A stretch of DNA of 64,000 nucleotides from Phoebastria nigripes (taxonomy: Eukaryota > Chordata > Aves > Procellariiformes > Diomedeidae): NCBI GenBank assembly GCA_035582835.1, contig JAYKAV010002750.1, positions 782,289-846,288 on the forward strand, in the 5' to 3' direction. The notes under the pieces are model-generated. The model searched no databases, was not told the DNA's origin, and was given only the letters and a program-made list of their open reading frames with translations. This document shows, one piece after another, positions 17,116 through 38,526 of the stretch. Position 1 is the first letter of the stretch, and each line of letters begins with the position of its first letter. A program made the position numbers and the translations under genes.

Positions 17116-18049
17116 GGAGCAGTCTGCCTTTTTTAAATGGACCAGCCTCACCTAAAATGACAGCAGCTGAATGACATAGAAGGGTGGCAGCTGAGGCCTC
17201 TTGCTAGAATGACAGCCTGTTAATCTAGTTTGGCTTTTTTCCATGCAATGAATTTGTAGCTGTTTAATGCAGGTCATATTTCCTCCCCTACTCTCTGCTT
17301 TACTTCTAACACACTAAAAGGTCTTTTAAAGGATTATATGTTAATAAACAGAACCGCATGCTATATTGTAGATCTCCTTGAAATAATTAATGCCAGTTTC
17401 TTTTGTATGTTTTTCAATGAAATGTTTTTCTTTTTGTGATGTTCTGTAATGTCCAGATTCATTATAAATAAAGCACACTGTCACTCTCTTGGGGGGGGGG
17501 AAAAAATCAGCTTATTAAAAAAGTTTATGTTAAATCCTTCTTTTCTTACACGTTTAATGTGCAGAGCTTGAAACCTTGTTTGGCCTACATGTTCCTTTCA
17601 ACATACCACCATTAAATTGTGGAATTCGCATAAAGTTGGAATACTTTATGTGTTGGCCATAAACTACAGCCCTGTTGTTTACTGGAATAAAGCTTTGGAT
17701 GAGATATTTATGAAATTTTACCAGCTAGGTCACTTGAAAGAGTAAACACTGGTAACTGTCTTATCTCCTTTGATTTATCTTGTTTGTTTTACTGGTGTTC
17801 CTCTCCCCTAGGAACTACCCCTCACTTCCTAGAAAGATGAGCCAGTCTATTTGTGCCATGGTGCAAGGTTGCAGGCTGAGCAATGAGTGGCTAGAACTAA
17901 GGTACCATGAAACTGCCATACTGAGAAGAGTGACTGTGCCTTAGTTTATCCTTTTCTGGACTCAAACACTGTGTTAAACCTTTTTCTTTTTGGTAATGAG
18001 GACTACTGCTAGCTGTGATGCTCACCTAATCTTGTTGTGTATTTCTTAG

Positions 18050-18175
18050 ACAAGGATGAGTGTTCAAAGGACAATGGTGGCTGCCAGCATGAGTGCATCA
18101 ACACAGTAGGAAGCTATGTCTGCCAGTGCCGAAATGGATTTGTGCTACACGAAAACAAACATGACTGCAAGGAGG
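18050..18175 (+). CDS. TLL1: TLL1 exon: EGF2 (calcium-binding EGF-like)
   Basis: A second 126-base exon, phase 1 at both ends, encodes one EGF module (residues 222-263). It opens [12 protein letters not shown], and [12 protein letters not shown] again fits the calcium-binding and hydroxylation consensus. All six cysteines are present. Its length and phases equal those of the EGF1 exon, consistent with an ancient module duplication. It is present in long tolloid forms and absent from short BMP1. The acceptor is TTTCTTAG and the donor GAGG|GTAAGT. Confidence 0.96.
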
Positions 18176-29698
<11,523 letters not shown>

Positions 29699-29949
29699 AG
29701 TGTGGTGGTCGGCTGAAAGCTGAAACCAAGCCCAAAGATCTGTATTCGCATGCTCAGTTTGGCGATAACAACTATCCAGTTCAGGCGGACTGTGACTGGC
29801 TGCTGGTGGCAGAGCGTGGCTATCGAGTCGAGTTAATGTTTCAGACTTTTGAGGTTGAAGAAGAGGCAGACTGTGGTTACGATTATGTGGAGCTCTTTGA
29901 TGGTCATGATAAGACAGCTATGAGACTTGGTCGATTTTGTGGATCTGGG
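29699..29949 (+). CDS. TLL1: TLL1 exon: CUB5 domain, first and middle part
   Basis: This 251-base exon encodes residues 378-461, entering at phase 1 and leaving at phase 0. It alone contains all four CUB5 cysteines: [23 protein letters not shown] and GRFCGSG. The [13 protein letters not shown] segment is a hallmark of tolloid CUB5. The intron position thus differs from CUB3 and CUB4, where the split falls between the second and third cysteines. The acceptor has a T-rich tract ending TTTAG; the donor is GGG|GTAAGT. Confidence 0.96.
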
Positions 29950-31033
29950 GTAAGTAACCAGGTACTGAAGTTTTTCTTTTTATTTCCACAACAAAAAGAA
30001 ACAGAAAGACAGGGCAGGGGAAGGAAAGGGACAAGAGGGGATGAGGTTCAGTTACTACATCTTATAATGAAGACTAGATTATCTGCTCTAGATTTTTTTT
30101 TAATATAAATTTGCAGACTTGTAGTACAAGCACTCCCTTGAAATATTTTCAACAATAAATATTCTTATCTAGTTTTTGGCCAAAGTATTGTAATCTTATG
30201 TCAAGCTTTAGGTAGCTGACAGTGGAGTGTTTAACAGCACCCCAAAAAAAGTTAACAGCATTTTCCCTTACAGAGAGAGAAATGCACTGGTGTTGAAAAT
30301 TATCACATTAAAATTCTTTCAATTTGAATGAAGAAGCCACAATTTGCGGGGGGAGGGGAGTTTTGGAAGCATTTATAATATGCTCATCTACTACTTAAAT
30401 CTGATTTTAGGATAAAAAGCGCTCCTAAACTGTGTGATTAACATGGACCTTAAGAAAGCCCTGTCATCCCAAATGCATCTCTGACACATTTTAACTGTGA
30501 GACATGGAGGAAATTGGCCAGGTGACATCCTCAAAAGGATGTATCCTATTTCTCCTTTTAGACTTGCATTGTTCTGTTGGCTGCCTGCCTTGAGAAAGCT
30601 GGTGCAATGATCCCACAAGTCCTTATCAATTCTTTATATGTGTGCAAATGCAAGCACATTTTCATACATACACTCTTTGCCTAGATAAAAGGTTTGAAAG
30701 GCTCTACATGAGATAGTAGGAGCTTTTAATTAACTGTGTGATACTTTTTGGATTCAGCTACAGTGCTGGATCAAACATCTCAGTCATTCAGACGAGTTAC
30801 CTGTAAGCTGGCTTAAATCCTTTTAGGGCATTTTTTGAACACTTAAAGATGCAGGAAAGGTGCTATGACAGAACTAGAACTGTAGGCAATATATTCCAAG
30901 GGAAATGCTACAACTGAGCCCAGCATCTACTAATCTACACAAAACAATACTTTTCTTTGCAAGTTGCCCTATCTTACAAGTAGGAGGGCAGCAAACTGGA
31001 GAATGGCCCAACCTCAGGCTGAATTTTTTTTTT

Positions 31034-31065
<32 letters not shown>

Positions 31066-31628
31066 GGGGTGGTTGGCTTTTGTTGTTGTAGGTTTGGTTT
31101 GGTTCTGGTAAGATATGGATGAATGGCTTCAGAGGCCATTCTAAAGCAAGCACATAGGAAAGATGGAATTAAATAGAAAAGCTACTGAAAGCAAAATAAT
31201 CCAAGCTGAAGTGGGAAAAGGGCACTGTTAGTATACATTACCACCTTCTCAACTTCAGAAAAAGGACTTGGTAGTTCAGCTGGTACTTCTGATCAAAGTG
31301 CTTCAGTAATAAAACAGGCCATCATGAGGGCTATGAAGACTAAGATGGAAAATAAGTACTGAAGTAATTTGTTTATCTAAATTTAGAATATTGTGTATGG
31401 TCCAGCCCAGTCACTTACATGACTCCAGAAGAACTACGGAAGACATCTGGGAAGGACAAAAGAATGAGGAGGAGCTTTGTTCTCTTTGTCTCATAAGGAA
31501 AGATTGTAGAGATATTCAATACAAATTGAATACAAAAGAGAAATATCCATAAGAAAAAAAAAACATTAATGAAGGGTATAAATACACAGAGTGGACAGAT
31601 AATTTGTTTGTTTATTCATTTGTTTTAG
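29950..31628 (+). other. TLL1: TLL1 intron within CUB5
   Basis: This is a 1,679-base phase 0 intron. A 28-base T run joined to a 10-base G run lies at 31024-31061, about 570 bases before the last exon. Sequence around 30345-30360 is also G-rich. Nothing coding was found. Confidence 0.85.
31024..31076 (+). repeat. T28-G10 homopolymer junction with further G runs
   Basis: Twenty-eight T residues are followed directly by ten G, then GAGGTGGGGTGGTTGG. The G part has enough runs to be a weak quadruplex candidate. This junction is prone to replication slippage and sequencing error. Confidence 0.85.
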
Positions 31629-31763
31629 CCACCAGAAGAAATTTATTCAGCAGGGGAAGCTCTTTTACTTCACTTTCATACTGATGATACAATCAACAAG
31701 AAAGGATTTCATATACGATACAGAAGTATAAAATATCCAGATAGTGTGCACACCAAAAAATAA
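31629..31763 (+). CDS. TLL1: TLL1 last coding exon: end of CUB5 and stop
   Basis: This exon encodes residues 462-505 followed by a TAA stop at 31761-31763. The acceptor is TTTGTTTTAG and entry is at phase 0. It begins [20 protein letters not shown], continues with the closing CUB strand [11 protein letters not shown], and ends in a short basic tail HTKK typical of TLL1. No transmembrane segment or anchor signal follows, as expected for a secreted protease. Confidence 0.96.
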   Translation, partial: PPEEIYSAGEALLLHFHTDDTINKKGFHIRYRSIKYPDSVHTKK

Positions 31764-33208
31764 CACAAGAACCTCTATGCCAGAAAAGGAGAGTGAGAAA
31801 GAAAGAACGCACAGTGGAAAGGAAGGAAGGCGTGTCTTTTTTTTTAAACCGAAGTTATTAGCACAAATGTTTTATATGAGTTCAGTTGAAATGACGACTT
31901 ATAAGACCAGAGACAGAAATAAAATTAAAAAAAAACAAATCACCTATCCCAGTGGAATAGACAAGATGATGATGTGCAGGCTCCATACTTGACTGTCTCT
32001 GCAAAGCTTGTGAAAGGACTTTGCATGCAGGGAGAATATAAAAGCTTTTGTTCATGGTTTGACATTTGTCATAGATGCGTGCAGATTCAATCAGTTGTAT
32101 TCAGGGGAAGTGACCCTGCAAACCATTCTTCCTTCTGACAATTGTACGGTGTCCAGGAGGAAAAAAAAAGCTCTTTCAGGTCACACACTCAAAATACTGT
32201 CCTTATATCTAGTTGCTTTGACTTTGTATCCTACATACAGTGTGTACAAGGACTTGAAAGAAGATATGAAATGGGAAGGTCTTCCTGCATTGTTCTGTAT
32301 TTTTTACAAATTCATCTGTCATATCAGGTTATCTGTGTTTTGAAACTGGAAAATCCTACTTCTGAAACATAACTGATCTTTAGAGTGTTTTGTTTTACTA
32401 ATGACTGAGAAGTCTGAACTGTTACATCAGTCATCACTAGTTGACCAATCACTAGCTGACTGAATTTGAACAGTGTAAGCATCTGAAAACATTTGGTTTA
32501 CTGGTTAAGTAAGCTATCTCTGATGATGTGCTCTTATTTTGCACTGAACATAGAAAGAGACTGAGATGAAAACCTGTCCCGAATCAAAATCTGTATCCAT
32601 GAGAAACAGAACTAGTCAAGGATCATCTGAAACTCCTCCTACTGGATTTGTTTTTAGCAGTACATTTGGAACCACTACTAAGCTTTATTTCTTTGGACGT
32701 CTTCGTGAATGAGCTAATTGTCTGGTTTAGCTAATCAGAAATGAAGCTGCAGTAGTATCCAAGAGGGAGGTTTCCCAAAGAGGTTTCTTTCTGGGAGTAA
32801 GAGTATCTGTGATGGCGAAATAAGCAAACCAAAACAACAGACCCAGGATTTGTTTGTTATCAAGAGTGAATTCCTATGGTGCTATTCCATGAACATTAAA
32901 AACAAAAACAAACCAAGAAGTTTTAGACTTTTGAGCCAACAGCTTGCAGATCATGAATGTCTCACTACGCCTGGCTGCATCTGGAGAAGGAAGGCTTTAC
33001 TGCTCCAAGGGAGAGCGGGTTGCAACAGCAGCGCTAGCCCTGTGGAACAACTACTACTATTGCCTTAGAATCCTCGCACACGGTCAGACAGATCTTCCTG
33101 TAGATACACCTCTAATTTGATAAATAATTTGACGACTTGGACATCTTAGCGTATGCTAACAAAAGGATCTTCAAGCGAAACCCCCATCTGCAGAGCGAGA
33201 TCATCTGC

Positions 33209-33216
33209 TGTAAATA
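33209..33216 (+). promoter_or_regulatory. Pumilio-type recognition element in the 3' UTR
   Basis: TGTAAATA fits the PUM1/PUM2 consensus UGUANAUA. One octamer in about 1.9 kb can occur by chance, so regulation is only a possibility. Confidence 0.3.
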
Positions 33217-33604
33217 CAGTGACCTGCTTTTGATGTAGAGATATGTTATGTTTAGAACTGAGATATTCTATGTGCTTTAGGCCATACATGGCTTTAGTCA
33301 TAATGTATATGCATTATGTAAGTATTGTATGAATGAGTGCTCCAGGGGAGTGAGAGGTATTGTATGGGTGAAAACTGAATTGTTTCTTTATGTGCCAAGT
33401 TCTATCAGGACCCTGTTTGACTGTAGCAACTTTTCTTTAAAGGCTTCATAGACAGATAACAAGGACTTCTAGTTGGCAAGAATCACGTTTAAACGAAGTA
33501 TTATGTTTCACTTACCAGAAATATTATTTTGATATCCTTTGATGTAAGTTGCTACTCAGATTAGCTTAGTTTCTGTTACCTTACTATGAACATACATTGG
33601 CACT

Positions 33605-33635
33605 AATAAATCTGATCTTTTTTTATAAAAATAAA
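33605..33635 (+). terminator. TLL1: TLL1 polyadenylation signals
   Basis: AATAAA occurs at 33605-33610 and again at 33630-33635. A T/GT-rich stretch (TGTCTGTATAGGTGTCTTTG) follows at about 33642-33661, the usual layout of hexamer, cleavage site and downstream element. Cleavage is expected near 33645-33655. Confidence 0.65.
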
Positions 33636-33655
33636 AACCAAATGTCTGTATAGGT

Positions 33656-35303
33656 GTCTTTGGTTGTTTTAACACCACTATTGCTGCTCATATATTACTG
33701 CATTTCTTTCCAAACAGCTTATGTGTGTAAAGTTCAAAAACTGAATAATTTATGTATTTTTATAATGCTGCTCCACTGTCCTTTTGTTTGGTTCATTTTT
33801 CAGGGTGTTTGCACAAGAGTTTAACTGCAAACATCTCCTCTAAGAATTACTACAAAAATCAGGCAGAAATATTACTATATTTAAAAAAAAAAAGTATTCT
33901 TAACCTCGCCACATAATTTATCAGCCAGGTGGAATGCCAGTGCTCAAATTTCTAAGAGGAAAAGCAAGCAGCAGCAGTAGCAGTGTCTCCCTGGCACAGG
34001 TAGTCAAAAGGAGTTGGGAAAGTTGGAGGCTGGGAGCAAGAGCAAGTTTCCATGTTATCTTTTTCCACTTTTCTGTTCCAGTCACCTCTTAATATTATCT
34101 CCCTTCCATTTGCTGAACAAAATATTTTAAGTCTTCCTTTTCTCTAAATTTGGCTATTTTATTCCCCTCAGGGTTACTTTAACAACCACAGGCTTGAGTC
34201 AAGACTATTATTTTTTTGGAAGGGTTTTTTTTGTTGTTGATTCATACAGGCCCCTTTGTGTATAAATCCTACTGTCCTATGTTAAATAGTGCAACTGGAG
34301 TAGTTGGGGAAGAAGGTTAGACTGGGCAAGCTGAAGGCAAGAACACCATATAGTGTATTTCCAGGACCCTCTGGAAGGTGATTCTTTGCGGTCGTATCAA
34401 AGTATCACTTTTGAGCACAGCATGTCTGGGGTTATTTCACATGGAATATGTAGAAGTCAGAAGAGAGTTGCCATAACTTTGAATACAAAGTTTAATTTTG
34501 TTTCTCTAATTGCTTATTCCTTTGTAGATCCCATATGCTTAAGAGTGGTGAAAATGAGGAAGGTGTTCTTAATGATTATCTTGATGATAAATGAACCATA
34601 TGGATCATATCTTCACATTGGCCATGATCCTAGTCAATGCCTCATGGTACTATCAGATGCTATTAAAAACGTAGTTAAAACCAGGAGGTTTTTCCTGATG
34701 TAATGAAAATCACATACTCAGTGAACTCCTCATTTAATGGAAGCATGCCTTATAAACAGCCTAATAATAAGAAAACAATGAAAAAATCATTTATGCTGAT
34801 GAAATGGTGAAAAGCAGTGTGGGTTATCCCAAAAAATCTTTGAAATGGAAAAAATTGTCACAACATTGATTAGAGATCTTGCCTGTTGAGTAGTCAAAAA
34901 AACAAGACACAAAATCCAATGGGCTGGAAATCCACCTTTGAGATCTAGTTCCAATGCATTTACTGGCAACGCTCCCAGCAGGGTGAAGATGATACTTACT
35001 TATTCTGCTTCCTATTTGACACAAACTTTCTTGACTGTGGGTAAGCTGCTGGATTCAAATGAATTTTCCTGTAACATGACGTAAAGTTTTCTTCACAGCT
35101 ATGTAAAGAGCTTCTGGTTTGTGCTGCGTATTATTCTTTAATGTTGTTAAATTCAGCATAAAGTGTTAAGTTGATGGAATATGCTGGATCTGTGTGGCTG
35201 ACTGGCTCTTGAAGAATTTAAGTCTGTAGCAGACCAAATTCTGTGATCAATACCATGCTCAGATAAGACAGAAGATACGTTTGTGAAAGGCTTTCTTTCC
35301 ATC

Positions 35304-35334
<31 letters not shown>

Positions 35335-37311
35335 CATTGGTGAAAGCTACCTGACACAAGAGCTGTAAAGGTCTAGCTGAAGTGAATAAAGCAAGGTAGG
35401 TGTACACACAGCAGATATTCTATTCTTTGCTGGCCCTTTGTTATAATCTGCAACATATTTGAGTAATCTTGCCTTGCTCTGAGACCCATGAAACAGCGAG
35501 TTGACCTAAACGTGGGTGAGAGCCAGATCAGATCCTTAACATAGTATTGCAGCATTACTTTTTCATTTAAAACAGATTGCTTTTGAACCACTGTAAAAAA
35601 TTAGATTAATTGGGTGGAAGCTTTATCCACCTGGGGAATCAGTTTTGCAATTTTGCTATGTTGCCATGGGTGCAAGTGGCACACCTAATTTTTTATAATG
35701 GAGGAAATGGTTGTTGACCTCACAGGTTGTGTGCTGCGCTAACTCTAGCTGTTTGCTGCACTACCATAGAGCGTGGACACTGGAACTTTCTTTTATAATT
35801 AAATGGTTCTGTTCTGCCAAAATTTACAGATTTCAGGGTTTAGGGACCTGGTATGGGTATATAATTTCAGGAAAGTATTCAGCCTTAAAATAGACCTGAC
35901 CAGTAACCAGAGGGGAATTTTCCTTTGACTTCAGGTCTTAAATTGGGTTCAAATGAGTAATAGGAGGGGATGGGCTTGTGATCATACAGATTGCCACACA
36001 CTTATCTAAGGACTTGCTCTTATTTTGATTTATCATTGATTATTATGGTTCGATTATTAATTGATCAGTCAAAAAAAGAAAGAGGAGCAGGAACAAACAA
36101 AATGCCCTGGAAAAGGAAAATATAAAGATACCACAGATACAACTACATTGTATTAAAAAAAAAAAAAATTAGATGTAGTCTCCAAAGTCAACACTGTTGC
36201 TGATATATTCATTTTTCAATGCATCCTTCATATTCATTAAAAATGTTCTATGCTGTATTGCTTTCACTTACCTGAAGGAAGATTTAGATAATTAATTACA
36301 TTGGTTAGTGAATTTTTCAAGCAGAGAACTGAAGACAACCTAAGGAATGACTTGCTTTTGTTTCCTAATGATGCATAACCTGAGTAACTACATGTTTGTG
36401 AGAGGGAGTAACACTGGGCTATAGCTCTTACAGGTTGGGTTTTTTCCCCTCTAGCACTCTCAAGTTTTGCTGCTCTAAACTGAATACTTGGGGCAATATT
36501 TTATGTTATTCCTCCTGATCTGATTCAACTAATCAAAATAATAGGCAGCTGCTTAATACCGTTGTTTCATGGTATCAGGGTGAATGAAGTCTGATTAAAA
36601 CAAAAAGAACAAAGGAAAATCCATTTTGCAAGTTATTCCTTGTTAGCAAATGTTCTCATTTCTCCTGGTTTCTCATTCTAAGTTCACAAAGACAGCAAGC
36701 TGTAGCAGTTGCAAAAAATATTTAGGGTATAGTGGTATTGTGTGAACAGTGAAAGGAAACATTAGCAAGGCTTGGGTCTCTCTGTTTTGATCCCACCTCC
36801 GCAATTGTTTTCTCTTGTGTTTTTTACTTGTAACCTATCAAATCCCCTCCTAATCAAGATTAAGGGATATGACATATATATAAAAGTAAGTTGTTTTTTT
36901 GTTTTTTTTTTTCTTCTTCAATGACCTTCAGATGTAGCAATTCTTCCTGTGTTGTTGGGACTCCTGGAAAGGGTCATTGACTCTATGCATATATGTTAGA
37001 TAGTGTTTACCATGTGATAGCAACTTCTGAAATACAAGTGATACTAATAATCATTAGGAATGTAAAGTCTTTTAGAGCATGCTCAGTGACCATTCTCTCC
37101 CTCCACGGTAATGTTAGAATTGGTGCTTTCTAGACACGTCAGGTAAGTGGCCACACAATGAAAAGAAATGAAGGGAAGTTACGGTGGAAAAGGAAAAAGG
37201 AAAAGGACGTTTTGGCTCTTACACAGCATGTGATTCCTACAGAGGAGAGTGAAATCGTTAGAGCACGTTACAAGAATATATGTAGGAGTAAAAGAATGAA
37301 TTTGAACAGTA
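33656..37311. other. Intergenic DNA downstream of TLL1
   Basis: AT-rich sequence with no recognised exon. A 27-base A run lies at 35308-35334. Short open frames here have no familiar motif. Confidence 0.7.
35308..35334. repeat. Poly-A tract (27 bases)
   Basis: An uninterrupted A run in intergenic DNA. I see no recognisable retrocopy immediately upstream. Confidence 0.9.
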
Positions 37312-37492
37312 CAATATTTAAGCTAAGTGTCAGGAGACCTTTTCAGTGTTAGAAATGGAATAGTTTCCCAGGGGTGATAGTCCCATCTCTCAAATATCAG
37401 GAGCTATATTGTACAGAACAATATAGCTCCTGATATTTGGAGCAGGAGCAATACCCAAAGGTCCCTTTCAATTACAAAATTCTGCGCTCAAA
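37312..37492 (+). mobile_element. Ancient CR1-like LINE relic, 3' end
   Basis: The stretch resembles the 3' end of CR1 in order and spacing. AAGTGTCAGGAGACCTTTTC, TTTCCCAGGGGTGATAG and CCCATCTCT are followed, after an interruption, by AAAGGTCCCTTTCAATTACA and a degenerate ATTCTG end. It is far more diverged than the CR1 at 37676-38526 and lies in the opposite orientation. A perfect hairpin occupies its middle. The match is from memory of the CR1 consensus and is approximate. Confidence 0.5.
37391..37439. repeat. Perfect 22-bp inverted repeat with 5-base loop
   Basis: The left arm at 37391-37412 (CAAATATCAGGAGC...) is matched exactly in reverse complement at 37418-37439, with ACAGA between. 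The 49-base unit would fold into an unbroken 22-bp stem in DNA or in RNA of either strand. It lies inside a diverged CR1 relic, so the exact arm identity contrasts with the decay around it. Confidence 0.9.
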
Positions 37493-37675
37493 TCTGTGCG
37501 AAACATTTGCTATCTGATCAATGAATTTGATAGTAATGATGATATTCCCTAGTAATTAAAAGAACTGAAGCTAGTGAAGACAAAAGCACTTCTATTACAA
37601 TAGATAGAAAACAATAACGACCTACATCTACAACCTGGATATTTCTAGTTAAAATTCTAAAGTACAATCTTAATA

Positions 37676-38526
37676 TATAGAATCATAGAATAGTTTGGGT
37701 TGGAAGGGACCTTTAAAGGTCATCTAGTCCAACCCCCCCTGCCGTGGGCAGGGACATCTTCAATTAGATCAGGTTGCTCAGAGCCCCGTCCAACCTGACC
37801 TTGAATGTTTCCAGGGGCATCTACCACCTCTCTGGGCAACCTGTGCCAGTGTTTCACCACCCTCAGCGTAAAAAATTCCTTCCTTATAGCTAGTCTAAAT
37901 CTACCCTCTTTTAGTTTAAAACCTTGTCCTGTCGCAGCAGGTCCTGCTAAAAAGTCTGTCCCCATCTTTCTTAGAAGCCCCCTTTAAGTACTGAAAGGCT
38001 GCAATAAGGTCTCCCTGGAGCTTTTTCTTCTCCAGGCTGAACAACCCCAACTCTCTCAGCCTTTCTTCATAGGAGAGGTGTTCCATCCCCCTGATCATTT
38101 TTGTGGCCCTCCTCTGGACCCGCTCCAACAGGTCCATGTCTGTCTTGTGCTGAGGGCTCCAGAGCTGGACGCAGTACTCCAGGTGGGGTCTCACCAGAGC
38201 AGAGTAGAGGGGCAGAATCACCTCCCTCGACCTGCTGGCCACACTTCTTTTGACGCAGCACTGGGCTGCAAGCGCACATTGTCGGCTCATGTCCAGCTTT
38301 TCATCCACCAGTACCCCCAAGTCCTTCTTGGCAGGGCTGCTTTCAATCCCTTCATTGCCCAGCCTGTATTGATTCCAGGGGTTGCCCTGACCCAGGTGCA
38401 GGACCTTGCACTTGGCCTTGTTGAACCTCATGAGGTTCACACGGGCCCACTTCTCCAGCTTGTCCAGGTCCCTCCGGATGGCATCCCTTCCCTCAGGCGT
38501 GTCAATATAACTGGTGCTGCCAGTTA
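37676..38526 (-). mobile_element. CR1 LINE, 5'-truncated, minus strand
   Basis: Read on the minus strand, this is the 3' part of a chicken-repeat-1 retrotransposon. A 175-codon open frame (37916-38440) encodes the C-terminal reverse transcriptase region, with [37 protein letters not shown] and [15 protein letters not shown]. The frame is open further upstream to about 38526, where the element is truncated. Near 37920 the reading moves to another frame ([18 protein letters not shown], 37720-37965), indicating a frameshift. The 3' end carries two ATTCTATG-type octamers (37676-37691, one imperfect) and no poly-A, as is typical of CR1. The endonuclease domain and most of the reverse transcriptase are absent, so it cannot move by itself. 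Confidence 0.95.

Larger units (their letters stand above)
11396..18049 (+). other. TLL1: TLL1 intron, CUB3 to EGF2 (largest intron in the window)
   Basis: This is a 6,654-base phase 1 intron. It contains an AATAAA at 11641 downstream of the CUB3 read-through stop, a T run near 14987-15001, a well-formed exon-like segment at 15348-15467 (own entry), and a TA/TG simple repeat at about 16970-17115. A ten-base G run lies at 17491-17500. The remainder is AT-rich with no recognised element. Confidence 0.85.
31764..33650 (+). other. TLL1: TLL1 3' untranslated region
   Basis: This stretch lies between the stop codon and the first good polyadenylation signals downstream. It has no splice-like coding continuation; short open frames in it are unremarkable. 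A TGTAAATA Pumilio-type element occurs at 33209-33216. The UTR end is inferred from the hexamers and the GT-rich stretch that follows, not observed. Confidence 0.7.

Noticed and set aside
29806..30108. Long frame continuing past the CUB5 donor
   Set aside because: The GTAAGT donor is strong and the continuation is low-complexity. Read-through would lose the conserved end of CUB5.
37720..37965. 81-codon minus-strand frame as a separate gene
   Set aside because: It is the frameshifted C-terminal continuation of the CR1 reverse transcriptase region, not an independent gene.
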